Source: Armatimonadota bacterium (GTDB lineage Bacteria > Armatimonadota > Fimbriimonadia > Fimbriimonadales > Fimbriimonadaceae). Taken from it: DNA of 64,000 nt. Below the pieces are notes generated by a model that saw nothing but the letters and a program-made list of their open reading frames with translations, was not told where the DNA came from and searched no databases. The stretch spans positions 62,001 to 126,000 of the forward strand of contig JAKOXK010000081.1 of assembly GCA_029781035.1 (NCBI GenBank). Direction: 5' to 3'. Of this stretch, positions 38,559 to 48,954 are shown in pieces. Both the position numbers and the translations under genes were made by a program. Within the stretch, counting starts at the first letter, position 1; each line of letters starts with the position of its first letter.

Positions 38559-40007
38559 TTAGAAGTCCTTTTGGAACCCTTGCCCAGCTCGCTTGTAGTC
38601 GCCCTGGATGACACGGAGCTTCTCGTCCCTTGAGACAGTGTTCCCGCCGTTGACCGGCTTGCTGCCGAGAACTGAATCCATGTTCAGGTTTGCCACCTCA
38701 AGGAGAGTCTCGACGTACGGGTGGTTGTGGATACCGTAGTCGTTGGACTCGACGATGAAGTAGTAGTTGTGACGCGCGCGGCGGACTTCGATCGGAATCA
38801 GCTTCTGATCCGGCGGCGTCTTGCCGAGTGCCGACACGTTTGTGGAGTAGTCCCAGAAGTCCGGGTCGCCGAGCTGTGCCTGAGCCCAGGTCTGCATCTT
38901 CGTGCGGAGTGCATAAAGCTCGTCCAACACGCTTTGCTTCACTGAGGTCGCTCTGGCGGCCGCGTCTTGAGCGGTGTGGCAAGGCGAACAGCTTGTGTCG
39001 TAGCTCACCGTGAAGGTGTGCCGCGCACTGGGCATATGGCACTTGCTGCACTGACCAGGAGCCTCGGCGTGAGCCGTGTTCCGCTTGACCACTCCGTTGC
39101 CTTCGGCGCCACCGATGCCCATCAGCATGTTGTATTGGTTGCTGGCGTGCATGTTCGGCCTCGAGCCGGAGTCGGGGATCAGTTTGGCATCGGTGCCGTT
39201 CGCGCCGCGACCGTTGTGGCATTCGCCGCAACCATGGTCAAAGGCAGTGAACTGAGCAGCCGTTGTTCCCGGATTGACCATCGACGTGTCGATGTTGAAT
39301 GTCTTGTGCCGGAGCTGCTTCTCTTCGCCGTCGGCGTTGAGGTTCCCTGTCTTGGCGTGCGGGTTGTGGCAGGTGTTGCAGTTCGCAATCTGAGGCGCCA
39401 CGTTGACGGTCTCATCGACGAACTCTTGCACTTCGGGGTCGGTCAGCGTCGAAATGTCGATGCCCTTTTCATAAACTTCCGTACGGAAGATATTGCTGTG
39501 GCAAAGGACGCACCGGCTGTTTCGAGCGTACTGACCTGGGTTGGTCGCAGCCTCTTCGATCGGGGCTGTGATCAGTTCCTTGTGCTTGGACTGGTTCCAC
39601 TCGTCATGGGTTGGGCCGTGGCATTGGCCACAAACAACGGCGGTGTCGACCCTGGGCGAGCTCACGATGTTGTCCTTCGTGGGGTTCGCCTGGTGGACGC
39701 TGCCGTTGCCGTGGCACCTTTCACACCCGACGCCAACGCTGGCGTGCTTGGTGTCGTGCCAAGTTGTGTAGACGGGGTCGCTCGCCTTCCCGCCGTGGCA
39801 CGGCGCGCAGGCTTCGGACCCGATTGCTGTGGCGGACTTTTGCTCGTTAGACATCAAAGCTAAGAACTCTGAACTGAACGATCCCCCGCCTGTCCCGCCT
39901 CCGCCGCCGCCCGCAGGGCCACCCTCGCCGCCGCAGCTCTGCACTGTCAGCAGCATGGCGGCGTAAGGGAGTGCGGCGAAGAGGGCTAGGTACCAACGTA
40001 CTTTCAT
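38559..40007 (-). CDS. Octaheme c-type cytochrome, predicted lipoprotein
   Basis: CAPCH, CERCH, CGQCH, CVLCH, CNTCH, CGECH, CSKCH, CSPCH; N-term LLTVQSCGGEGGPAGGGGGGTGGG. Confidence 0.88.
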   Translation of the reverse strand: MKVRWYLALFAALPYAAMLLTVQSCGGEGGPAGGGGGGTGGGSFSSEFLALMSNEQKSATAIGSEACAPCHGGKASDPVYTTWHDTKHASVGVGCERCHGNGSVHQANPTKDNIVSSPRVDTAVVCGQCHGPTHDEWNQSKHKELITAPIEEAATNPGQYARNSRCVLCHSNIFRTEVYEKGIDISTLTDPEVQEFVDETVNVAPQIANCNTCHNPHAKTGNLNADGEEKQLRHKTFNIDTSMVNPGTTAAQFTAFDHGCGECHNGRGANGTDAKLIPDSGSRPNMHASNQYNMLMGIGGAEGNGVVKRNTAHAEAPGQCSKCHMPSARHTFTVSYDTSCSPCHTAQDAAARATSVKQSVLDELYALRTKMQTWAQAQLGDPDFWDYSTNVSALGKTPPDQKLIPIEVRRARHNYYFIVESNDYGIHNHPYVETLLEVANLNMDSVLGSKPVNGGNTVSRDEKLRVIQGDYKRAGQGFQKDF

Positions 40008-40080
40008 TGCTTTCCTCCGCTACTTTTCCTTTTCAGGGCCGCCTCCATGGCGACCCAAACTGTCGCATGACGCTCCACTT

Positions 40081-41736
40081 TCAGAACCTCACCCTGAATG
40101 AGAGCATCACCATCGTCGCGTCGTAACCGACGTTGTCGTAGATCCGGTCCCGGTATTGCCAAGGAGCAACCGTGAGCGCGGCTTCGTTGCCGTTGCCGAA
40201 CTGATGGGTCAAAGAAGCCGTGAGGTAACGGCCGCGGAAATTGCCATCGGGCAGGAGCAACGGGTTGTCGTTGTCGGTGAAGAGATAGGTGTAACTGGCG
40301 GCGAGCCACCAGTTGGGCTTGACCGTCCAGTTTCCACCGAGCGCCAGCGTCGTGGCCGACGGATAGAAGCTGTCCAAGTCGAGGCCGCCCACATCGGACA
40401 GGCCCTTGGCTTTCGTCTGTGAGTTCGAGAACTCGAAATAGGCGTCCGCGTTGTCCGCGACGCTGAAGCTGCCACCGAATGTGACCGTTCCCGTCGTCAC
40501 ATCGACCTGCCGGTCTGTGTTGCGGGTGTAGTTCACGTTGTAGGTGGCATAGCCCAGCAGCCGACCGAGGTTCGCGTCAATCTTGGCCTGTGCTCGGACA
40601 CGCTGATCCCAGTACAGAAGCCGTGAGTCGGTGGTGTCCATCGTCGCCGGGTCTGTTGCCCGGTTCCAAGTCCATCGCGCCGATAACCGGATCGCCTTGT
40701 TGATCCTCCCGGTGGCTTTCGCTTCTAACTGGTCGAACTTCGGCACATCGACGTACGTGTGGTCGGCGGTGACCCGTTCGTTCTCCCGGTGCCGGTAGCC
40801 GAATTGGAAGTTCCAGCGTTGCCAGTACTGAGTTAAGTTGAACGAGCTGTTGAACCGGTCCTGCACGTAGGCGTTGGCCACGTTTGGCAAGTCGAAGGAG
40901 TCACGGCTGAAGTTGAACCGAAGGTTCGTGTCAGGCCCGATGTCCCAATCGCCACCAATGGACGACGACTTGATCTCGCTGTCCTGGTACCCCGTCTGCT
41001 CGATCCGAGTCTGCCCAAGGGATCCTTCAAGACCGATCGCGGGCGTCAACTGGATGCCATAACGTCCCGTGAGCCGTCGTTGGACGCTCTCAGGCTGGAA
41101 GCCCTGCATGTCCACGAACCGCCAGTCCGTGTAGGTGACGGCAGCGTCCCCACCCAGGGCCTTGCCTTCAAGGCTCGCGGTCGTCGTCCTCGTGCGGGTC
41201 GCGGTTGGATCCTTGGCTGCTTGGAAGCTGTAGTCCTTCTGGTCGCGGTGGTACTTCACGAACAACCCGATCTCGGGAGTGATCGCTTGGCTCACCGTCA
41301 CCGTGGTCAGCTTGCTCGTGCTCGGTTCGACCGGGCCGGAACCTGGATCCGAGAACTCGTTGCGGCTGAAGTTGAACCACAACTGGGTCTGACCGTGGAA
41401 GAACTGCATCAGCCCAGAGACGGCCGACGTCTCAAGGCCCGGCGCAGCGATGTCGATGCTCGCATACGGTGAGTTCGCTTTCAGCGGGAACACGAGGTTC
41501 ATGTCCGCGATGTAGAACCCGTGCCCCGGGGTCGAGTATTGAAGGAACTTGTGACGATTGCCTCTGATGGCCCAGTCACCGTAGGCGAGGTCCAAAGTGC
41601 CCCATTGCGTGATCGCAGTGGACGCTTCGGTCGTTGGCGGATTCGTGTCTCCGGCCTGTTGGCCATCCTGGCCCCAAGACGCGGCTGCGGCAAAGGCGAG
41701 CCAGATCAAGCTGACGGTTCGTCGGTTCAGTCTCAT
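40081..41736 (-). CDS. MtrB/PioB-like outer membrane beta-barrel
   Basis: Signal peptide MRLNRRTVSLIWLAFAAAASWGQ; repeated amphipathic strands; C-terminal ...MVMLSFRVRF with terminal Phe; adjacent to MtrA-like cytochrome. Confidence 0.75.
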   Translation of the reverse strand: MRLNRRTVSLIWLAFAAAASWGQDGQQAGDTNPPTTEASTAITQWGTLDLAYGDWAIRGNRHKFLQYSTPGHGFYIADMNLVFPLKANSPYASIDIAAPGLETSAVSGLMQFFHGQTQLWFNFSRNEFSDPGSGPVEPSTSKLTTVTVSQAITPEIGLFVKYHRDQKDYSFQAAKDPTATRTRTTTASLEGKALGGDAAVTYTDWRFVDMQGFQPESVQRRLTGRYGIQLTPAIGLEGSLGQTRIEQTGYQDSEIKSSSIGGDWDIGPDTNLRFNFSRDSFDLPNVANAYVQDRFNSSFNLTQYWQRWNFQFGYRHRENERVTADHTYVDVPKFDQLEAKATGRINKAIRLSARWTWNRATDPATMDTTDSRLLYWDQRVRAQAKIDANLGRLLGYATYNVNYTRNTDRQVDVTTGTVTFGGSFSVADNADAYFEFSNSQTKAKGLSDVGGLDLDSFYPSATTLALGGNWTVKPNWWLAASYTYLFTDNDNPLLLPDGNFRGRYLTASLTHQFGNGNEAALTVAPWQYRDRIYDNVGYDATMVMLSFRVRF

Positions 41737-41759
41737 GGAAGGCACCTCCATCACCTTTC

Positions 41760-42740
41760 TCATGGCTTTAAGAAGTAGGGGTCGGTGTTGCTCCCGTGAG
41801 GGGCAACGTGGCACCCGGTGTTCCAGCAGCTCTGGCCCGGATGGTGAGTCGACAGTTTCTCCGTGTGGCACTGGGCGCACAACCCTCGGGAGAACGTATT
41901 CAAGAGCCTCGGATTGGCCGATCCGTGCGCCTTGTGGCACTCCAGACAGCCGTCACCAGAGTTACCTGCGACGGGATCGTGCTGGTACACGAACGGACCG
42001 GCGTATTCCGTGTGACACGTCACGCACTTGTCGTTGACCCCGTTGAAACGGGACTTCGACTCCTTGCTCGGGTGGACCGTGTGACAGTCGCTACAGACGA
42101 CTTGGCCCTCGGGCACAGGGTGGTGCGAGTTCATGCGGAACTGCGCGATCTCAGACGTGTGGCACTGGCCGCACAAAGTCGGCTCGTCCGCCATCAGTAG
42201 ACTCTTCGTTGCCGCCGCTGCCGTGAAGAGTGGCTTCTTCAGGTCGTCGGCTTTGCCTCTTTTGAAACTGCTGTCCGCCCACTGCGGCTCCGAGTCCGGG
42301 TGAATCTTGTGGCAAGTCACACAGGCAAGGTCGGCCTTGGCGTGGGCCGAGTTCTTCCAGTGAGACGCGCTCATCGTCGATTCGTGGCAGCGCAGACAGG
42401 CCGCAGACGACTCCTTGGGAGTCATCGACCGGAACGAGACCACCTCAGGGTTGTTCTCGTCCTGGTGGACCCCGCCAGCGCCGTGGCAGCCTTCGCACCC
42501 TCGCTTGCCCAGAGGCAACTTGTCACTGCTCATACAAGCAGCGTGGGGAGATCCAGCGAAGTTCGCGACCTTGTCCTCGTGACAGGCGGCACAATACTCG
42601 TCGCCCTTGAAGTCCTCAGCCTTCGCCCGCTGGAAAATCCGCTCTGCCTCATGGCCGGGTCCATCTGCTTTTCCCGGAAACGCGGCGCCGATAAACAACG
42701 ACGCCGAACAGAGACAAAGAAGGAGACTCCAGATTCTCAT
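41760..42740 (-). CDS. MtrA/DmsE-like decaheme c-type cytochrome
   Basis: Nine CXXCH (CAACH, CEGCH, CLRCH, CVTCH, CGQCH, CSDCH, CVTCH, CLECH, CAQCH) plus CWNTGCH; C-terminal HGSNTDPYFLKP. Confidence 0.85.
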   Translation of the reverse strand: MRIWSLLLCLCSASLFIGAAFPGKADGPGHEAERIFQRAKAEDFKGDEYCAACHEDKVANFAGSPHAACMSSDKLPLGKRGCEGCHGAGGVHQDENNPEVVSFRSMTPKESSAACLRCHESTMSASHWKNSAHAKADLACVTCHKIHPDSEPQWADSSFKRGKADDLKKPLFTAAAATKSLLMADEPTLCGQCHTSEIAQFRMNSHHPVPEGQVVCSDCHTVHPSKESKSRFNGVNDKCVTCHTEYAGPFVYQHDPVAGNSGDGCLECHKAHGSANPRLLNTFSRGLCAQCHTEKLSTHHPGQSCWNTGCHVAPHGSNTDPYFLKP

Positions 42741-43035
42741 CCGTCCCTCCGTAGGGCGGTTCTCCCCCATCCTTTTGGTCGATCCGCATTCATCATGTGT
42801 CTTCCCCCGATGGTCGTTCCTAGTTACCGGGTTGACTTTTCCGTACTCGAACCTACCCAGTACCCAAGGCCATGTCTATGATATTGGCTGATTCTAACAT
42901 TACGAAAGTATCCACATAAGCGTTTTATTGTTATTGAGGCGGGGTCGTGACAACTTTAGGTTCAAAAAGCGACACAGCGTGCCTCTCCCCGCATTCACCG
43001 ACAGGTGGCCGACTTGGGCCTTTAGACCACTTTTT

Positions 43036-43049
43036 ATGACGGTTGTCAG
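43036..43049. promoter_or_regulatory. Candidate Crp/Fnr-type operator ATGACGGTTGTCAG
   Basis: 9/10 match to ATGAC-N4-GTCAT about 300 bp upstream of the decaheme gene. Confidence 0.4.
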
Positions 43050-43172
43050 GGGTCTGGTAGTCACCCTGGACTGGGCTCAAAACGCCCCTGCAACGACCTT
43101 CGCGGGCACGGCCAACAGGGCTCAAGACGTGCTTCTGGAGCGTGTCTCACGATCACAGGAACGTCCCGCGAC

Positions 43173-44315
43173 TCAGTCGGCAAGCAAGGACCGGGCGATC
43201 ACTACACGCTGGATCTCGCTCGTTCCTTCGTAGATCTCCGTGATTCGTTGGTCTCGGTACAGTCGCTCCACTCGGAACTCCTTCATATAGCCGTACCCAC
43301 CGTGAACCTGAAGCGCCTTGTGACAGACTCGGTGTGCCATCTCAGAAGCAAACAATTTGGTCATCGCCGATTCCTTCGAATGCTTCTGGTGAGTGTCCTT
43401 CATCCACGCCGTGCGATAGAGCATCGCCTTGGCCACTTCCACCTCCGTCGCCATGTCGGCGAGCATGAACTGGAGCCCTTGGAACTCAGCCAACTTCTGG
43501 CCAAACTGCGTGCGGTCCTTCGCGTACTTGATGGCCTCGTCAAGGGCACCTTCCGCAATGCCTACGGCTTGGGCGGCGATTCCAATGCGGCCGCCATCCA
43601 GTGTCGTCAGAGCTACGTTCAGGCCCTTGTTCTCCGGTCCCAACAGACACGAGGCCGGAACGCGGCACCCGTTGAAGACCATCTCGGTCGTGCTCGACGT
43701 GCGGATGCCCAGTTTGTTCTCGTGCTTTCCGACCTCGAATCCCGGTGTGGTCGCGGGTACCAGGAACGCAGAGATCCCCTTCGCACCCTTGTCCTTGTCC
43801 GTCTGGAAGAACGCGATGATCGCATCGGCGAAGCCACCGTTGGACGTGAAGTTCTTGGTTCCGTTGAGAATGAAATGGTCGCCGTCGCGGACTGCTGAAG
43901 CCCTCAACGAGCCGGGGTCGCTGCCTGCGCCGCCTTCGGTGAGGGAGAAGCAACCAAACCACTCGCCCGTGGCGAGTTTCGGCAAGTACGTCGACTTCTG
44001 TTCGTCGGTACCGAACTTGACAATGGTGTCGTTGACCAGTGAGTTCTGCACGGAGACACCGACCGCAGTCCCGGCGTCAACCTTGCTCAGCTCGATCATC
44101 GCGCCGACATAAGCCACCGCCCCCAAGTTCGAACCGCCATACTCCTCGGGCACGGTCATCCCGAGAAAACCGAGCGAACCGAGCTCGCGCAGCGCTTCCA
44201 GATTCACCTCTTGACGCTCGTCAAGCTCCTGAACGACCGGCGCCAATCGCTTTTCTGCGAACTTGCGCGCTTCTTCGATGACCAGTCTCTGTTCGTCGTT
44301 GAATGAGAAGTCCAT
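43173..44315 (-). CDS. Acyl-CoA dehydrogenase
   Basis: FSLTEGGAGSDPGSLRASAVRDGDHFILNGTKNFTSNGGFAD; LQVHGGYGYMKEFRVERLYRDQRITEIYEGTSEIQRVVI. Confidence 0.95.
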   Translation of the reverse strand: MDFSFNDEQRLVIEEARKFAEKRLAPVVQELDERQEVNLEALRELGSLGFLGMTVPEEYGGSNLGAVAYVGAMIELSKVDAGTAVGVSVQNSLVNDTIVKFGTDEQKSTYLPKLATGEWFGCFSLTEGGAGSDPGSLRASAVRDGDHFILNGTKNFTSNGGFADAIIAFFQTDKDKGAKGISAFLVPATTPGFEVGKHENKLGIRTSSTTEMVFNGCRVPASCLLGPENKGLNVALTTLDGGRIGIAAQAVGIAEGALDEAIKYAKDRTQFGQKLAEFQGLQFMLADMATEVEVAKAMLYRTAWMKDTHQKHSKESAMTKLFASEMAHRVCHKALQVHGGYGYMKEFRVERLYRDQRITEIYEGTSEIQRVVIARSLLAD

Positions 44316-44324
44316 GGATCGATC

Positions 44325-44736
44325 CTAGGCTCTTGGGTGCTCCTTCACCCACTCGCGTATATAGGCGACGATCATTTGGGGGTCGTCGCCAGGGCCGAAC
44401 AACTTGCCCACGCCCATGCCTGAAAGCGTTTCTTGATCCTTGGTGGGAATGATCCCGCCTCCTGTCAGAAGCCGGTCCCCCAAACCCTGTTGGTCCATGA
44501 GTTCTTTGACCCGTCTGAAATGGGGCATGTGCGCCCCCGAAAGGATGGAGAGGCCGATGACGTCGGCGTCTTCTTCCAAGGCGGCAGCAACGATGGCCTC
44601 AGGAGTCTGCTGGAGACCCAGGTAGACGACCTCCATTCCCGCCTCCACAAGCGCTCTTGCCACGACTTTGGCCCCCCGGTCATGCCCGTCCAGACCAGGT
44701 TTGCCCACGACTACTTTGATAGGCTGCTCTGCCATG
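44325..44736 (-). CDS. Methylmalonyl-CoA mutase, B12-binding subunit
   Basis: [65 protein letters not shown]. Confidence 0.95.
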
Positions 44737-44756
44737 CTTGTCTCCACACTGAAACC

Positions 44757-46385
44757 TCAATAGAAGGCTTGCTCTTTGTACTCCCCGTACACCTTGACTA
44801 GCGCCTGCCGGATCTCGCCCAAAGTCGTGTAGACCCTACAAGAGTCCAGGAGGTAAGGGATCAAGTTCCTGTTGTCCCGGGCCGCCCTCTCCAACTTCTC
44901 CAACCGGTCCTTGACGGCGAGGTTGTCCCGACCTTCTTTGACCTTCCGAAGGCTGACGACCTGCTCGCGCTCGACAGACTCGTCTATCTCCAGGATCGGG
45001 ATCACCAGTTCTTCACCCTCGTTGGCAAAATCGTTCACGCCGACAATGATCTTCCTTTGCTCACTGACCGCTTTCTGGTATTCGTAGGCCGACCGCGTGA
45101 TCTCTTGTTGAGGGAACCCTCGTTCGATCGCCTTGACCATGCCGCCCAAGACGTCGATCTGCTCGAAATACTTCTCAGCGTCTGCCTCCAACTCGTCGGT
45201 CAGCTTCTCGATGAAGTAGGAACCGCCAAGTGGGTCGGCGACGTTCGCTGCACCGCTCTCGAACGCGATGATCTGCTGTGTGCGAAGGGCAATCTCCGCT
45301 GCCTTGTCAGAAGGGAGCGCGAGCGCCTCGTCCATCGAGTTCGTGTGCAGGCTCTGACACCCGCCAAGGACGCCGGCCAAGGCCTCAAGCGCCGTGCGGA
45401 CGATGTTGATCTCGGGCTGTTGGGCCGTCAGGCTGCACCCGGCCGTCTGGACGTGGAACCGGCAGAGCCAAGACCGCGGGTTCTTCGCTTTGTACCGCTC
45501 GCGCAGGTGCCGGGCCCAGATCCGCCGAGCGGCGCGCAATTTGGCGATCTCCTCAAAGAAGTCCAGGTGGGAATTGAAAAAGAAGGAGAGTCGCGGCGCG
45601 AAGTCGTCGATGTCTTGGCCAGCGGCCAAGGCGTGGTCCACGTAGCAGAATCCGTCAGCCAGCGTGAAAGCGAGCTCTTGCGCCGCCGTGGCGCCAGCCT
45701 CCCGGATATGGTAGCCGCTGATTGAGATCGTGTTCCACTGAGGAACGTTCTCGCTGCAGAACGCCATCAGATCGGTGATCAGCTTGATGTGCGGCTCGGG
45801 TGGAAAGATCCACTCTTTTTGGGCGATGTACTCCTTGAGGATGTCGTTCTGAAGCGTGCCGCGCAGTTTCGCGAAGTCGATGCCTCGCTTTTCGGCATTG
45901 GCCAGGAACATCGTGAAGACCCAAGCAGCGGGCGCATTGATCGTCATCGACGTGGAGACTTGATCGAGCGGAATTCCGTCGAAGAGCCGTTCCATGTCCG
46001 CCAGCGTGTCCACGGCGACGCCGGTCTTCCCCACCTCGCCCATGCTCAGTGGATGGTCCGAGTCCCAACCGTACAACGTTGGGTTGTCAAAGGCCGTGGA
46101 AAGGCCGGTTTGGCCTTTCTGAAGCAAGAACTTGAACCGCTCGTTCGTCTGAGCGGCTGTGCCCATGCCCGCGAACATGCGCATGGTCCACAGCTTGCCG
46201 CGATACATGGTCGGGTGGACACCGCGTGTGTACGGGTACTCGCCCGGCAAGGTCGAATCGAGGTGTGGCACGTCGGCCTTGGTGTAGACCGGCTCGACGG
46301 GCCTTCCCGACACCGTCGTGTACTCTGCGTCGCGGACGGGCGTGGATCTCAGGTCGTTTTGGGTCTTTTCATGCGCCGTGGCCAT
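44757..46385 (-). CDS. Methylmalonyl-CoA mutase, catalytic subunit
   Basis: [98 protein letters not shown]. Confidence 0.95.
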   Translation of the reverse strand: MATAHEKTQNDLRSTPVRDAEYTTVSGRPVEPVYTKADVPHLDSTLPGEYPYTRGVHPTMYRGKLWTMRMFAGMGTAAQTNERFKFLLQKGQTGLSTAFDNPTLYGWDSDHPLSMGEVGKTGVAVDTLADMERLFDGIPLDQVSTSMTINAPAAWVFTMFLANAEKRGIDFAKLRGTLQNDILKEYIAQKEWIFPPEPHIKLITDLMAFCSENVPQWNTISISGYHIREAGATAAQELAFTLADGFCYVDHALAAGQDIDDFAPRLSFFFNSHLDFFEEIAKLRAARRIWARHLRERYKAKNPRSWLCRFHVQTAGCSLTAQQPEINIVRTALEALAGVLGGCQSLHTNSMDEALALPSDKAAEIALRTQQIIAFESGAANVADPLGGSYFIEKLTDELEADAEKYFEQIDVLGGMVKAIERGFPQQEITRSAYEYQKAVSEQRKIIVGVNDFANEGEELVIPILEIDESVEREQVVSLRKVKEGRDNLAVKDRLEKLERAARDNRNLIPYLLDSCRVYTTLGEIRQALVKVYGEYKEQAFY

Positions 46386-47367
46386 TGCTAGCCTCCTTAT
46401 CTAGTGCCTGTACCCGAACCCGGGAACAGGACTCCCGGATGAAAGGATACGGCGATTCTGCTTTCTCGACAAGTTCCCTTGCCTTCTCTTGGATGCATTT
46501 TGTCGCGCCGGTGAGGCCGTCGTAGGCGGTCCATAAGCACTGGCTGATCGCCTCACGGATCTCTTTCTCCATGCGGGCGCGCCGCAGGTCGGCATGGCGT
46601 CCAGAGTCCAACAAGACACTCGCGAGCTTCTCGAGTTCGGCGACCAACTCTGGCAGGCCTTCGTTCTGCATCGCCGAGGTGGTCATGACAGGTGGTACCG
46701 GACGGATCTTCTTAGTCAGACCCATCCCAAAAAGGAACCGAAGCGAGTTGAGGACCACGTCTTTACCTGGGAGGTCGGCTTTGTTCACGACGATGAGGTC
46801 GGCGGCTTCGATGATCCCAGCCTTCATCGTTTGAATCGCGTCACCTGTGCTTGGCTGCAGCACCAGAACCACCAGGTCGGTGCACTCCAGCACATCGAGC
46901 TCGGCTTGCCCCACGCCCACCGTCTCGATCAGGATCCGGTCCATGCCAAACCCTTCAAGGACGTCGGCAACGTCCGGGGTCGAGGGCGACAGCCCTCCGT
47001 GACCCTCCCGTGAGGCCAGTGACCGCATGTAGATGCGCTGGTCACCAACGAGTCCCTCCATCCGGACCCGGTCTCCCATGAACGCGCCCCCGCTGAACGG
47101 GCTGCTCGGATCGACGGCGACAATGCCGACCTTGTGTCCCGCGTCAGCCATCCCAAGTGCCAACAAGCTCGTCAGCGTGCTCTTGCCAACGCCCGGGGGC
47201 CCCGTGATGCCGATCCGCACCGCGCGTCCAAGGCGGTTGGCCAAGGCGTCACGCAACTCAGGAACCCGCTCCTTGCGGTTCTCTGCGATCGTGATCAACC
47301 GCGCACACGCAAGGCGGTCGCCTTGGAAGAACGCCTTCCACAGGTCTTCGGGGATGGACTTCTTCAT
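46369..47367 (-). CDS. meaB: Methylmalonyl-CoA mutase-associated GTPase MeaB
   Basis: [54 protein letters not shown]; start set at internal Met ([11 protein letters not shown]). Confidence 0.93.
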   Translation of the reverse strand: MKKSIPEDLWKAFFQGDRLACARLITIAENRKERVPELRDALANRLGRAVRIGITGPPGVGKSTLTSLLALGMADAGHKVGIVAVDPSSPFSGGAFMGDRVRMEGLVGDQRIYMRSLASREGHGGLSPSTPDVADVLEGFGMDRILIETVGVGQAELDVLECTDLVVLVLQPSTGDAIQTMKAGIIEAADLIVVNKADLPGKDVVLNSLRFLFGMGLTKKIRPVPPVMTTSAMQNEGLPELVAELEKLASVLLDSGRHADLRRARMEKEIREAISQCLWTAYDGLTGATKCIQEKARELVEKAESPYPFIRESCSRVRVQALDKEASNGHGA

Positions 47368-47464
47368 TGAAGGTTCAGGCCCTCCATTATGAACGCCTAG
47401 CCTTTGACGGGACGGGGCGAGCGTCCCCGCAGACGGCTTCAGAGGACGGGCAGGAAGTACGCCG

Positions 47465-48430
47465 ATGGCAGCCAAAGGCAGTCTCCGATCGCGAACTTGG
47501 TGGGATGATCGACATGTGCTTGCCTTTGCGTGCGCGGCCGTGATCCCGAAGGCGTCCTTTGCTGGGGACCTTGAGCAGGCGCTGCTCGGCCAAAAGCTGA
47601 CCGGCACACCCTTTCATCGCACGATCCTCGCTGAGGCAAAGAAGCACGGCCTCATCGTTCAGGACGACCATCACCTCTTCCACACGTCGGGCGACCAACG
47701 TGGGGTCGTTCTCTGGCTGTGGGCCTCAAACGGCTACGATTGCCTGCTGTTCTTCCTCTGGCCCGAGGGCGGCCGCAATCGCGTGCAGCTCCTCGAGCGC
47801 GGCACGACGGTCGAAGGGCCCGGCACGGACTGCGTCCGCGGCGACTTCTTTTGGCGCAAGGACGAACTCCGGATCGCTGGCATCGGCAGCGCGAGCGGCA
47901 ACTGGTCATGGCCCGAGCTCTTGGCGTACCGAGAGTCCGACGGCCGTTGGCAAAAGACGCAAGCCGTGCTCATGGGCGACGAGGTCGCAGGCGACACCCG
48001 CTTCGCCCGGACCAAGCACGGGATCGATCCGGACCACGTGCTCTCCCGCGTACGTGTCTATCCCGATGCCCTCAGCGCCTGCCACGGCTGCCCCCACCGC
48101 CTCTACGACGACAAGTACACCTTTCAGCGCGGGCAATTCACCCGCACGTCCCGCAGACGGCTTCCGACGCCCCTCGCGACTCTGGAGGACCTCGCCGCCC
48201 TGGAAGTGGCGGGAAGAAGGAGGGAGTTCGCCAAACGCGTCGGGCCTAGGTTCGAAGGGCGGCTCTGGGAGGCCCTCGCCCGCGACAGGAAACTGAGCTG
48301 GCACTTCCCTCAGCCCAAAGGGAAGTACAGCTGGGACTGGGGAAAGCGGTTCGAACTGAACGGAACCTGGCTCGTGAGCCTCGATGGCAAGGCCGGAGCC
48401 TGGCACGTCGTCTCTGTCCACCCCCTCTAG
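47465..48430 (+). CDS. Uncharacterised protein (start uncertain)
   Basis: Long ORF with consistent composition; LSACHGCPHRLYDDKYTFQRGQF; no family recognised. Confidence 0.5.
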   Translation: MAAKGSLRSRTWWDDRHVLAFACAAVIPKASFAGDLEQALLGQKLTGTPFHRTILAEAKKHGLIVQDDHHLFHTSGDQRGVVLWLWASNGYDCLLFFLWPEGGRNRVQLLERGTTVEGPGTDCVRGDFFWRKDELRIAGIGSASGNWSWPELLAYRESDGRWQKTQAVLMGDEVAGDTRFARTKHGIDPDHVLSRVRVYPDALSACHGCPHRLYDDKYTFQRGQFTRTSRRRLPTPLATLEDLAALEVAGRRREFAKRVGPRFEGRLWEALARDRKLSWHFPQPKGKYSWDWGKRFELNGTWLVSLDGKAGAWHVVSVHPL

Positions 48431-48516
48431 GGCGCCACCGTGCGAATTGTGTGCGTCGTCAAACGTAGTAGTCCGGCGCACGCGCTACATTGAGCCGATG
48501 GCCCCGACCCTGTCGG

Positions 48517-48912
48517 TCACGCCCCCGCCGCTGACTCCAATGCGCGCGTTCGCCGCCAGTCGCGCACGTTGAGCCCGACGCTCATCGTCAGCGAGATGAC
48601 GAACACCCAAAGCGCGATGGCGTTGACCAAAGGCACGGGCGGGTCCCATCCCGAAAGCGTGCGCACCAGCAGCACCAAGTAGCTGTCCGCATGGTCGTGG
48701 ATGCCCATCGCCGCGCGGACGCGCCAGTGTAGGTCGGTGCAGACGCAGTACCCGCGGCCGAACCAGATTCCCATCACGGTCCAGCTGAAGGCAGTGAGGA
48801 GCAGGGTGGCCAGGTTCCACTTGCGCAGCTTCTTCGGGATCCAGCCGAGCACGTTGAAGAAGATCAGCGCGGTGTGAAAGACGAAAAAGAAGACGTTCAG
48901 GAAGGCCAGCAC
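48517..48912 (-). CDS. Small integral membrane protein, DUF2784-like
   Basis: Four hydrophobic segments; FNVLGWIPKKLRKWNLATLLLTAFSWTVMGIWFGRGYCVCTDLHWRVRAAMG. Confidence 0.55.
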   Translation of the reverse strand: MLAFLNVFFFVFHTALIFFNVLGWIPKKLRKWNLATLLLTAFSWTVMGIWFGRGYCVCTDLHWRVRAAMGIHDHADSYLVLLVRTLSGWDPPVPLVNAIALWVFVISLTMSVGLNVRDWRRTRALESAAGA

Positions 48913-48954
48913 TCACCACAGTCTAACCGCGCTGCCGGTCGCCCGGTGCCCGGC

